From positions 1 to 19,624 of the forward strand of contig JBFIDI010000043.1 of NCBI GenBank assembly GCA_041581405.1: a stretch of 19,624 nucleotides of DNA, written 5' to 3'. The notes under the pieces are model-generated. The model did not search any database. It was not told where the DNA came from and saw nothing but the letters and a program-made list of their open reading frames with translations. Below are positions 1-7,619 of this stretch, in pieces; within the stretch, counting starts at the first letter, position 1, and each line of letters starts with the position of its first letter. Position numbers and translations under genes: made by a program. The DNA is from CAISIP01 sp041581405 (GTDB lineage Bacteria > Pseudomonadota > Gammaproteobacteria > Burkholderiales > Burkholderiaceae_C).

Positions 1-1193
1 GATTCAAACAACTCACCCGCGAGGCCTACGAACCTGTGCTGGCCGATGCCGGCTTCGACGACGGAAACCGCATCGACACGGCCTGGTTCTCGAACGTGAA
101 GATGGAGATGTACGGTCAGCCCAATATTCGCGGCCAGATCTGCCTCTCGGAACTGGTCGCCGAAGGGCGTTTCCCCGAGCATGTACCGACGATCAACGTC
201 GAAGGCGCGTGCGCCAGCGGCTCATTGGCCTTGCATGGCGCATTCAAAGACATCGCTTCGGGAGCGGCGCAGTGCTCGCTGGCCATCGGCGTCGAGAAAA
301 CCTTTATCCCGGACGATCCGGCACGCCAGTACCAGCTTTTCACCGGCGGACTCGATCAGCTCGATCCGGGGGTCTGGCACGCGTACTTCGAGAAGGCCGG
401 CGAGAAAATGGGACGACCGTGGACACTCAATGAAGCGGGCGGGACGCTGAACATGGACACCTACGCCATACAAGCGGCCTACCACATGCGCAAATACGGT
501 ACCACGCAGAAGCAGTTCGCCATCGCCGCCAGCAAGACCCATCGATTTGGCAGCCTGAACCCGCTGGCACAGTACCAGTTCGACGTGTCGATCGAGAAGG
601 CCCTCACCGATCGCGAGATCAGCTTTCCACTCACCCGTTCGATGTGTGCGCCCATCGGCGACGGTGCAGCGGCAGCCCTGCTGTGCTCCAAGACATTCCT
701 CGGAACATTGCCGGCCGCGGTGCAGGAACGCGCGGTGCGCATCGCCGGCGTCGGCCTGGCCAACGGGAAATACCGTGACATCGACGAGCCGGCCGTGAGC
801 CACTTCGCGGCGAAACGCGCCTACGCCATGGCCGGCGTGGGGCCACGTGACATCCAGCTGGCCGAAGTACATGACGCCACGACATTTGGTGAAATCACCC
901 AGCCCGAGAACCTTGGCTTCTGCGAGATGGGCGATGGCGGCCGGTTCCATGAATCTGGCGCGTCCGACCTAGGCGGCGCCACACCGATCAATACCTCGGG
1001 TGGACTGATATCCAAGGGCCATCCCGTCGGTGCGACGGGCCTGTCGATGGTGTACGAGATCACGCAACAACTGCGCGGCAACGCCGGTGCACGCCAAGTG
1101 ACGAACGCCCACACGGGCCTGGCCGAAAACGGAGGCGGGACGATGGGTTTCGACGACGCGATTTGCGCCATCACGATCCTGCAGCGCGCATGA
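1..1193 (+). CDS. Thiolase family protein (SCP2/SCP-x type), 5' end outside the window
   Basis: The reading frame is open from base 3 onward, so the gene starts left of the window; a GTG at 36 is internal. The nucleophilic cysteine lies in an ACASG motif (codon 210-212), a HDATTFGE block replaces the usual NEAF-type motif, and the catalytic histidine is in GHPVGATG (codon 1020-1022). The C-terminal end reads AENGGGTMG where biosynthetic and degradative thiolases carry a CxGGGxG cysteine, which fits the SCP2/SCP-x branch rather than FadA or PhaA. Family role: thiolytic cleavage or condensation of acyl-CoA thioesters in the cytoplasm. It is the first visible gene of the plus-strand operon, 56 nt before a TRAP binding protein, so chain cleavage at the end of the pathway is the inferred role. 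Family assignment is firm; the exact reaction is not known. Confidence 0.85.
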   Translation, partial: FKQLTREAYEPVLADAGFDDGNRIDTAWFSNVKMEMYGQPNIRGQICLSELVAEGRFPEHVPTINVEGACASGSLALHGAFKDIASGAAQCSLAIGVEKTFIPDDPARQYQLFTGGLDQLDPGVWHAYFEKAGEKMGRPWTLNEAGGTLNMDTYAIQAAYHMRKYGTTQKQFAIAASKTHRFGSLNPLAQYQFDVSIEKALTDREISFPLTRSMCAPIGDGAAAALLCSKTFLGTLPAAVQERAVRIAGVGLANGKYRDIDEPAVSHFAAKRAYAMAGVGPRDIQLAEVHDATTFGEITQPENLGFCEMGDGGRFHESGASDLGGATPINTSGGLISKGHPVGATGLSMVYEITQQLRGNAGARQVTNAHTGLAENGGGTMGFDDAICAITILQRA

Positions 1194-1249
1194 CTCCATT
1201 TTCAACGTCCACCCGGACAACCTTCACCAAACCATCTCGGAGACAACCC

Positions 1250-2257
1250 ATGACCCCCATTTCCCGTCGCCAACTGCTCGCCACCGGCGCCGCACTGTCC
1301 GTGTTCACCATTCCCCGCTTTGCGCATGCCGCGGAGTTCAACTTCAAACTCGGCAGCTCCATGCCGGGCGACCACCCTTCCTCGTTGCGCCTGAAGGCGG
1401 CGCTGAAGAATGTGCAGGAGGACACGGCCGGCCGCGTCGACATTCAGCTGTTCCCAGCCGGCGCGTTGGGCAGCGACATCGACATGGTGTCGCAGGTGCG
1501 CTCAGGCGCGCTGCAAATGATGTACCTGCCGCAGGGTCACCTCTCCAGCATGGATCCGCGCGGCGCCCTGCACAGCGTGCCATTCGCCTTCAAGAACTAC
1601 AAGGACGTATGGGATGCCATGGACGGCCAGCTCGGCGCCTACATTCGTACCATCTACGCCAAGGTAGGCCTGCATGCCTTCGAGCGGCCCTGGGACCACG
1701 GCTTCATGCACATGACCACGCGCAGCAAGGCCATCCATACGCCTGATGACATGAAGGGCCTCAAGGTGCGCGCATCGGTGGTGCCACTTTATGTGTCGCT
1801 GTTCCGCGCGCTGGGTGCGTCGCCCACGGCGATCCCCTTCCCCGAACTGTACATGGCGCTGCAGACCAAGGTGGTCGATGCACAGACCAATCCGCTGCAG
1901 TTGCTGGAGCTGGCCAAGCTGTACGAGGTGCAGTCCTTCTGCTCGCTCACAGCCCACACGTGGGAGGGATATTTCACCTGTGCCAACGCCCGTGCCTGGG
2001 CCACACTGCCGGCCGATGTGCAAGGAGTCGTCTCCAAGCACGTGAATGCTGCTGCGCTGCTGGCCCGTGAAGACCTGGCCAAGCTCAATGAAACGGTGGA
2101 AACCAGCCTTGCGGCCAAGGGCATGCAGTTCAACCGGCCCGATCGCGAGCCCTTCCGCGCGGCGTTGCAGAAGGCCGGCTTCTACAAGGAGTGGAAAGAG
2201 AAGTTCGGCGCCGAAGCATGGGGGGTTCTGGAAAAGCAGGTGGGGACGCTGGTCTGA
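1250..2257 (+). CDS. TRAP transporter substrate-binding protein, DctP family (first copy)
   Basis: This is a 335-residue periplasmic solute receptor for a tripartite ATP-independent (TRAP) transporter. I chose the ATG at 1250 because a purine-rich CGGAGA stretch precedes it at good spacing and the protein then opens with a Tat-like signal, SRRQLL, followed by a hydrophobic stretch and an AHA cleavage site near residue 26. An in-frame upstream start at 1163 would overlap the thiolase and add a non-signal leader. The DctP hallmarks GLKVRAS (substrate carboxylate-binding arginine) and VVDAQTNPL are present. A close paralogue lies at 6354-7364 in the same operon, while only one permease is encoded. 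TRAP receptors usually bind organic acids, including ectoine in the Teh/Ueh types; the ligand cannot be read here. Confidence 0.9.
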   Translation: MTPISRRQLLATGAALSVFTIPRFAHAAEFNFKLGSSMPGDHPSSLRLKAALKNVQEDTAGRVDIQLFPAGALGSDIDMVSQVRSGALQMMYLPQGHLSSMDPRGALHSVPFAFKNYKDVWDAMDGQLGAYIRTIYAKVGLHAFERPWDHGFMHMTTRSKAIHTPDDMKGLKVRASVVPLYVSLFRALGASPTAIPFPELYMALQTKVVDAQTNPLQLLELAKLYEVQSFCSLTAHTWEGYFTCANARAWATLPADVQGVVSKHVNAAALLAREDLAKLNETVETSLAAKGMQFNRPDREPFRAALQKAGFYKEWKEKFGAEAWGVLEKQVGTLV

Positions 2258-2274
2258 TCGTGGCCTAGGAGACC

Positions 2275-3102
2275 ATGGTGAAACTCACGTCACGACAGCT
2301 CCAGCAGTTCGAGAAGGAGGGTTACCTCGTGTTCCCGAACTGTTTCACCGGCGACGAGATGGCCTTGTTGCGCGACCAAGCGACCAAGGTGCTCGCACAT
2401 CCGCGCCCGGAGATCCGGCTGGAGAAGTCGGGCGCGCCGCGCACCGCCTTCGCCGTACACCGCTACAACGAGGCATTTGGCGCCTTGGGTCGCGACCCGC
2501 GCCTGGTCGAGCCGCTGGAACAGATCTTCCGGGAGCAGGTGTACATGCACCAGTTCAAGATCAATGCGATGACTGCCTTCACTGGCGAGACATGGCAATG
2601 GCACCAGGACTTCCCTTCCTGGCAGCGCTTCGACGGCATGCCTGAACCGCGGGCCATGAACGTGGCGGTGTTTCTAGACGAAGTCAAGCCGGTCAACGGT
2701 GCGTTGATGCTGATCCCGCGCAGCCATCGCCACGGCGCGCTGCCAGACGCCTATGACGACATGACAACCTCGCATCCGGGCTGGTACCTCACGCGCGATA
2801 CCGTGAGCGACATGGTCGCAGCGGGCGGCATCGTCGCGCCCACAGGAGGCCCGGGCACCATGCTGATGTTCCACGCCAACCTGGCGCACGGTTCACCGCC
2901 GAACATGACGCCCTATCCGCGGCGCATCGTCTATCTGACCCTCTCGGCGATTTCCAATCGCCTGCGCGGAAAACAGCAGCGACCGGAATTCATCGCCCAC
3001 ACCGACTTCACCCCCGTCACCGCGGGTCCTGCGGATGCGCTGTACGAGCACTGGCTGCGCGCCGTCAACCCCGTACCAGCCCAGGAGAACCCGCATGCTT
3101 GA
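2275..3102 (+). CDS. Phytanoyl-CoA dioxygenase superfamily, ectoine-hydroxylase-like (copy A)
   Basis: This 275-residue enzyme is predicted to be an Fe(II)/2-oxoglutarate-dependent dioxygenase. AGGAG at 2267-2271 supports the ATG at 2275, 17 nt after the TRAP receptor stop. The iron triad is visible as WHQD (H110, D112) and the distal H205 in LAHGS; R216 or R217 would bind 2-oxoglutarate. The block around residues 108-123 resembles the EctD signature (FxWHSDFETWHxEDG), but reads WQWHQDFPSWQRFDGMP, so several residues beside the metal differ. MHQ (Q93), LMLIPRSH, TPYPRR and the C-terminal RPEFIAHTDFTPV also echo EctD. No ectoine synthesis genes are nearby. Hydroxylation of an imported or CoA-activated substrate is inferred; the substrate is unknown. 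Confidence 0.85.
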   Translation: MVKLTSRQLQQFEKEGYLVFPNCFTGDEMALLRDQATKVLAHPRPEIRLEKSGAPRTAFAVHRYNEAFGALGRDPRLVEPLEQIFREQVYMHQFKINAMTAFTGETWQWHQDFPSWQRFDGMPEPRAMNVAVFLDEVKPVNGALMLIPRSHRHGALPDAYDDMTTSHPGWYLTRDTVSDMVAAGGIVAPTGGPGTMLMFHANLAHGSPPNMTPYPRRIVYLTLSAISNRLRGKQQRPEFIAHTDFTPVTAGPADALYEHWLRAVNPVPAQENPHA

Positions 3103-3901
3103 CGCCGCCCAGATCGACCAGTTCCAGCGCGACGGGTTTCTCGTACTCCCTTGCCTGTTCTCGGCCCAGGAAATCGCATTGCTGCGTACCGAGGTATCGC
3201 ACATCTACGACATGCAGCGCGACGAGATCCTGCGCGCAGAAGACGGTGAGATGCGCGCAGCACTGGCAGTGCACCGCTACAGCGAACCGTTCCGGCGGCT
3301 GATGTGCACGCCGCGATTGGTACATCCGACCGAACAACTGCTCGGCGGGGAGGTGTATTGCTCGCAATACAAGATCGTGAGCAAGCAGCCCATGGGCGCA
3401 CTCGACTTCCCGTGGCATCAGGACTTCGCCAACTGGCACGACCTAGACGGCATGCCGGAATGCAGGGCGCTCAACATTTCCGTGTTTCTGGATGAAGTGA
3501 CCGAATGGAACGGACCGGTCACGTTCATTCCCGGCTCACACCAGCGAGGCCGTGTCGGCAGCGCAGCCAAGCTACTGCCCGGCCTGGCCCGGGAAACCAG
3601 CCTGGCCGAGATGGACCAGACGGTCATCGCCGAGATGGTGGCCGAGCGCGGGATGGCCACACCCAAGGGTCCGGCGGGTACGGCAGTGCTCTTTCACGGC
3701 CTGACCGCGCACGCGTCCACACCCAACATCTCGCCGTGGACGCGCCACATCATCTACCTGACCAGCAACCGCACCGACAACGCGATTCAGCGACCCACGC
3801 GGGCGGACTACATCTCGCATCGCGACTTTACGCCTCTGGTGGCGCAGTTCGATGACTTGCTGGCCGGGTTGCCTGCATCGTCGCATCGCTCCGCGCATTG
3901 A
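3095..3901 (+). CDS. Phytanoyl-CoA dioxygenase superfamily, ectoine-hydroxylase-like (copy B)
   Basis: This is a second Fe(II)/2-oxoglutarate dioxygenase of 268 residues, clearly a tandem relative of the preceding gene along its full length. The ATG at 3095 has AGGAG at 3083-3087 and overlaps the upstream stop by 8 nt, indicating translational coupling; a longer frame from 3035 is not needed. The iron ligands are H108 and D110 in WHQDF and H206 in LTAHAS, with R217 as the likely 2-oxoglutarate contact. The conserved Q91 and the ending ISHRDFTPL match copy A. The middle (residues 152-190) differs strongly from copy A, so the substrate pockets probably differ, either as two hydroxylation steps or as two subunits of a heteromer. 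Family firm, reaction unknown. Confidence 0.85.
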   Translation: MLDAAQIDQFQRDGFLVLPCLFSAQEIALLRTEVSHIYDMQRDEILRAEDGEMRAALAVHRYSEPFRRLMCTPRLVHPTEQLLGGEVYCSQYKIVSKQPMGALDFPWHQDFANWHDLDGMPECRALNISVFLDEVTEWNGPVTFIPGSHQRGRVGSAAKLLPGLARETSLAEMDQTVIAEMVAERGMATPKGPAGTAVLFHGLTAHASTPNISPWTRHIIYLTSNRTDNAIQRPTRADYISHRDFTPLVAQFDDLLAGLPASSHRSAH

Positions 3902-3924
3902 CACCAGCCTGCCCAAGACATCTC

Positions 3925-5529
3925 ATGCTTGCCATCCCCGCCATGCCCCCGCTAGCCGAGCGCCACTTCGGCACCGTATTCGAACGCGCACTGGCGCTGT
4001 ATCCGGACAAGACGGCGATCCGTGACCCGGAGCGCTCGCTGAGCTACTCGGAGTTGGTTCGCGACGGCTTGCGCGTGGCCGGCGGTCTGGAACGCTTGGG
4101 CGTGGCGCACCAGGCGCCTGTGCTGATGATGCTCGACAATCACGTGGACTTCGTCGTGTTGTGGTCCGGTCTGAGTCTGACCGGTCGCATCGAGGTGCCG
4201 ATCAATACAGCGTACCGCGCCGCGCTGCTGGCGCACGTCATCAACAACTCCGGCGCCACCGTGCTGGTGACGGAGGCAGCGTACCTGGATCGTCTGATCG
4301 AGGTCGCGGCGGATCTTTCTCAGCTAAAGACCGTGGTGGTTCGGGGACACAGCGACGTTGTCGTGCCAGATCAGTGGGCGCGCATCGCATGGGAGGATCT
4401 ATTCGTCGGAGCGCCTGCTCGACCTGCGCAGTTGCATCCGTCCGACGTGATGGCCATCCTCTATACGTCTGGCACCACCGGCCCATCGAAAGGATCGATC
4501 AACAGCCACGCGCACGGTTACACCTATGCCCATCCATCGATGTTCGGCGCGGTGGGCCCAGACGATGTGACGCTGGTGCCACTTCCCTTGTTTCACATGG
4601 GTGGACAGTGGGCCGCGGTCTACAACGCATTCGTGGCGGGCGCCACTGCCGTCATCCTGCCGCGGTTCAGTGCGTCGAACTTCTGGCAACAGGCGCAGAA
4701 CTACAACGCGACCTATTGCTTCCTGTTGGGGTCGATGACGCACTTTCTGCAGAAGCAACCGGTGAAACCCACGGACCGCGCCCATCGCCTGAAGGCCATG
4801 CTGCTGGTGCCCGTCCCTGACGGGATTGAGGAGTTCAAGCAGCGTTTCGGCGTCGAGAGGATCGCCGCCGCCTTCGGCTCCACCGAAGCAGGCGTCATCG
4901 CCAGCGCGCCGCTGGGTTTCGGCATCGCCGGGCGCGCCGGCTGGTTGCGCAAGGGAGTCGACGCCCTGATCGTCGATGAACGGGGCGTGGAAGTCGCACC
5001 TGGTGACGTTGGCGAATTGTGGACTCGCGCCCGGGAGCCTTGGACCATGACCAGTGGCTACCATCGCATGCCGGAGGCGACCGTGGCAGCCTGGCAGAAT
5101 TTCTGGTTCCACACGGGGGACGCCGTACGCTACGCCGAAGACGGCCAGTTCATTTTCGTGGATCGAACCAAGGATGCGATCCGCCGCCGTGGCGAGAACG
5201 TCTCCAGCTTCGAGGTCGAACGCGAGATCAATGCGCACCCCGACGTGGCTGAGTCAGCCGTAATCGCGGTACCGAGCGAACTCGCAGAAGACGAGATCAA
5301 GGCCTGCATCGTCTTGCGCAAAGGCTGTAGCCTGGAGGCGAAAGGAATTCTCGGCTTCCTGGAACCACGCCTGCCCAAGTTCGCGCTGCCGCGCTATATC
5401 GAGATCCTGTCCGCATTGCCAAAAACGCCGACCGAGAAGGTGCGCAAGAACGAGCTGCGCGCGGCCGGCATCACCCCCACCACCTGGGACCTCCAAGGCG
5501 AGGCCGTTCACCCGTCAACGCCCGCATGA
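3925..5529 (+). CDS. Acyl-CoA ligase, AMP-forming (CaiC-like)
   Basis: This is a 534-residue adenylate-forming CoA ligase that would activate a carboxylic acid with ATP and CoA. The phosphate-binding motif YTSGTTGPSKG is at residues 180-190, FGSTEAG near 318-323, TGD at 397-399, the hinge DRTKD at 413-417, RRGENVSSFEVE after it, and the catalytic lysine is K505 in PTEKVRK. Length and layout resemble the crotonobetaine/carnitine-CoA ligase group. The start is uncertain: TTG 3898 overlaps the previous stop, ATG 3925 and ATG 3943 follow, and none has a strong Shine-Dalgarno; I chose 3925. The stop overlaps the next ATG (ATGA at 5526-5529). Its position between dioxygenase genes suggests that the transported acid is converted to a CoA ester for the pathway. 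Confidence 0.88.
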   Translation: MLAIPAMPPLAERHFGTVFERALALYPDKTAIRDPERSLSYSELVRDGLRVAGGLERLGVAHQAPVLMMLDNHVDFVVLWSGLSLTGRIEVPINTAYRAALLAHVINNSGATVLVTEAAYLDRLIEVAADLSQLKTVVVRGHSDVVVPDQWARIAWEDLFVGAPARPAQLHPSDVMAILYTSGTTGPSKGSINSHAHGYTYAHPSMFGAVGPDDVTLVPLPLFHMGGQWAAVYNAFVAGATAVILPRFSASNFWQQAQNYNATYCFLLGSMTHFLQKQPVKPTDRAHRLKAMLLVPVPDGIEEFKQRFGVERIAAAFGSTEAGVIASAPLGFGIAGRAGWLRKGVDALIVDERGVEVAPGDVGELWTRAREPWTMTSGYHRMPEATVAAWQNFWFHTGDAVRYAEDGQFIFVDRTKDAIRRRGENVSSFEVEREINAHPDVAESAVIAVPSELAEDEIKACIVLRKGCSLEAKGILGFLEPRLPKFALPRYIEILSALPKTPTEKVRKNELRAAGITPTTWDLQGEAVHPSTPA

Positions 5530-6320
5530 TGTCCGAGATTTCGCCCGCCGCCATCTCCTCGGACTTCGCCCGCCATGGCGTGGTCTATCTGCCGCAGGTG
5601 CTGAACGCCAGGTGGCTTCGAGAAGCTGAAGCCGCATACAACTGGAGTCTCGCCAACCCCAGTGCCAACGCGTCGAACTACAACAAGGAGGAAAACAGCA
5701 GGTTCTATGTCGACACCGGCAACCCACAAGCACTGACAGGTTACGCCGCGTTCCTGAAGAATTCGCCGGTCGCCGACTTGGTCGCGACCGCGTGGGCCAG
5801 TTCGCGAGTCGACTTTGCTTTCGAACAGGTCTTCTACAAGGAAGGCGGCGCGGTACGCAGCCAACGCACCGGCTGGCACCAGGACTCGTCCTACCTGTCG
5901 TGCGACGGCAAGCAGTTGGCCGTGATGTGGATCACATTCGAAACAGTTCCGCGCGAACTGGCGCTGGAATTCGTGCGCGGCTCGCATCGCGGCCCCTTGT
6001 ACGAGCAACGCGGCGTTCAGAATCCCACCCGGCCGGAGGTGCCCAGGATCGAGGCCGCCCGAGAACAGTTCGACATTGCAGGTTGGTCTATCACGCCTGG
6101 CGACGTATTGCTGTTCCATCCGGCCGTACTGCATGGCGGCGGCGGCACCGAGGCAGGCCGGCGCCGACGCACGTTGTCGCTGCGCTTCGTCGGCGAAGAC
6201 GCAACCTTCATCCGCCGTCCCGCCGGCGGCGATACACCACCGGCCTTTTTGCAGATGAACGAGACGAAGCGAGACGGTGAACCGCTCCGCCACCCGAGCT
6301 TCTTGAAGCTGCGCCCTTGA
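5526..6320 (+). CDS. Phytanoyl-CoA dioxygenase family protein (third, divergent copy)
   Basis: This is a 264-residue PhyH-type Fe(II)/2-oxoglutarate dioxygenase. Iron ligands are H118 and D120 in GWHQDSSYLS and H203 in VLHGGGG; R215 in RRRTLSLR is the likely 2-oxoglutarate anchor. It lacks the EctD-like DGMP and DFTPV blocks of the two upstream dioxygenases and belongs to a different branch of the superfamily. It starts inside the ligase stop codon (ATGA), with a second in-frame ATG at 5529, which points to translational coupling with the ligase. In mammals PhyH hydroxylates a 2-position of branched acyl-CoA; an equivalent step on the ligase product is a reasonable inference but untested. Confidence 0.85.
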   Translation: MMSEISPAAISSDFARHGVVYLPQVLNARWLREAEAAYNWSLANPSANASNYNKEENSRFYVDTGNPQALTGYAAFLKNSPVADLVATAWASSRVDFAFEQVFYKEGGAVRSQRTGWHQDSSYLSCDGKQLAVMWITFETVPRELALEFVRGSHRGPLYEQRGVQNPTRPEVPRIEAAREQFDIAGWSITPGDVLLFHPAVLHGGGGTEAGRRRRTLSLRFVGEDATFIRRPAGGDTPPAFLQMNETKRDGEPLRHPSFLKLRP

Positions 6321-6353
6321 TATCCCACACGTCAACACCACAGGAGACAGTCC

Positions 6354-7364
6354 ATGACCCAATTTTCCCGCCGCACATTGCTGAAGAGTGGTTCCGCCGC
6401 CATGCTGGCGATGCCATTGACGCGACTGCATGCCCAGTCACCATTCAACTTCAAGTATGCCCACAATGCACCGGTGGCCCACCCGCTGCACATCCATGCG
6501 GCAAAAGCCTGCGCGCAGATCCGGGAACAGACTGGTGGCAAGGTCAACATCGAGGTGTTCCCCAACAACCAGTTGGGCGGCGATACCGACATGCTGTCGC
6601 AGCTGCGATCGGGCGCAATCCACTTCCAGACGCTGTCACCGCTGATCCTCTCCAGCGTGGTTCCCGCGGCGTCGATCAGTGGCCTCGGCTTCGTGTTCTC
6701 CAGCTACGACCAGGTATGGAAAGCCATGGACGGCGATCTCGGTAGTCATATCCGCAAGGAAATCGGCAAGGCCGGGCTGGTTGCCATGGAGAAGATCTAC
6801 GACAACGGTTTCCGCCAGATCACCACCAGCAATCGGCCCATCCGCACGGCCGAAGACCTGAAGGGCCTGAAGATTCGAGTGCCCGTAAGCCCGTTGTGGA
6901 CCTCCCTGTTCAAGGCACTGGGTGCAGCACCTACGGGGATCAACTGGTCCGAGGCTTATATGGCCATGCAGTCGAAGGTGGTCGATGCGCAAGAAAACGC
7001 CTTGGGCATCGTGAGCATCGCCAAGCTGTATGAGGTGCAGAAGTTCTGCTCGGAAACCAATCACATGTGGGACGGAATCTGGTTCCTGGCGAATGGTCGC
7101 GCCTGGCAGTCGATGCCCACCAATCTGCAGGAAATCTGCGCCCGCAACTTCAATGAACAGGCCTTGGCGCAGCGCGCCACCAACCGCGCGCTCAATGAGT
7201 CGTTGCAAGGTGAGCTGACGTCCAAGGGCATGATTTTCAACAAGCCCGATCTGTCCAGCTTCACCAAGGCGCTGCGCACGGCGGGCTTTTATCAGGAGTG
7301 GAAGCAGAAGTACGGCAATGAAGCCTGGGCCATACTGGAGAGTGAAATCGGGACGCTGGCCTGA
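6354..7364 (+). CDS. TRAP transporter substrate-binding protein, DctP family (second copy)
   Basis: This is a 336-residue periplasmic receptor, homologous to the protein at 1250-2257. AGGAG at 6342-6346 supports the ATG at 6354. The N-terminus has a Tat-like SRRTLLKSG motif and a hydrophobic stretch ending LHA before the mature QSPFNF. GLKIRVP supplies the conserved ligand-binding arginine and KVVDAQENAL the second pocket motif; the first copy reads QTNP where this has QENA, so the pockets are not identical. It lies 33 nt after the third dioxygenase and about 255 nt before the fused permease, the nearest membrane partner. Ligand unknown. Confidence 0.9.
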   Translation: MTQFSRRTLLKSGSAAMLAMPLTRLHAQSPFNFKYAHNAPVAHPLHIHAAKACAQIREQTGGKVNIEVFPNNQLGGDTDMLSQLRSGAIHFQTLSPLILSSVVPAASISGLGFVFSSYDQVWKAMDGDLGSHIRKEIGKAGLVAMEKIYDNGFRQITTSNRPIRTAEDLKGLKIRVPVSPLWTSLFKALGAAPTGINWSEAYMAMQSKVVDAQENALGIVSIAKLYEVQKFCSETNHMWDGIWFLANGRAWQSMPTNLQEICARNFNEQALAQRATNRALNESLQGELTSKGMIFNKPDLSSFTKALRTAGFYQEWKQKYGNEAWAILESEIGTLA

Positions 7365-7619
7365 CGTGCGCACCGGCCCTGTCCAAGACTGTCGCCGGGT
7401 TCTTGACGGAGCTGCCGTGGGAGCCACGCCGTTTCAACAATCCGCGACTGACCGACATGGCGCTGCCCATGCCTGCCAATCGCGCGGGGAATGTGTCTTG
7501 AATCCATCCACGTTCACCCGACCCCACGGCCAAGCGCCGATCAGTTTCTGGCTATTTCGACGGGCAGGCCGTTTCAACTGAAAGGCTGCTTCTCCATGTC
7601 CGCCTCCCTGGAGCCACCA
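7365..7619 (+). other. Gap between TRAP receptor and permease, with a coding-like remnant
   Basis: No complete gene fits these 255 bases. A frame reading LSKTVAGFLTELPWEPRRF and onward, ending at the TGA at 7499-7501, runs without a stop through the end of the preceding gene and has mostly G or C third positions. It has no start codon of its own. It may be the 3' tail of a deleted gene, or chance. I do not recognise the sequence. An in-frame extension of the permease ORF back to a 7491 start also falls here but looks non-coding. Confidence 0.3.

Noticed and set aside
222..950. Long open frame on the minus strand opposite the thiolase
   Set aside because: It mirrors the GC-rich codons of the thiolase gene, has no family features and no ribosome site.
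1163..1249. Upstream extension of the first TRAP receptor
   Set aside because: It overlaps the thiolase, lacks a signal-peptide character, and the internal ATG at 1250 has a ribosome site and Tat-like signal.
2275..3901. True ectoine hydroxylase genes (ectD)
   Set aside because: The iron-site signature differs at several residues, there are two diverged copies, and no ectoine synthesis or breakdown genes are nearby.
4399..5238. 279-codon minus-strand frame opposite the CoA ligase
   Set aside because: The ligase motifs on the plus strand are unambiguous; the opposite frame is His/Arg/Gly-rich noise typical of high-GC antisense.
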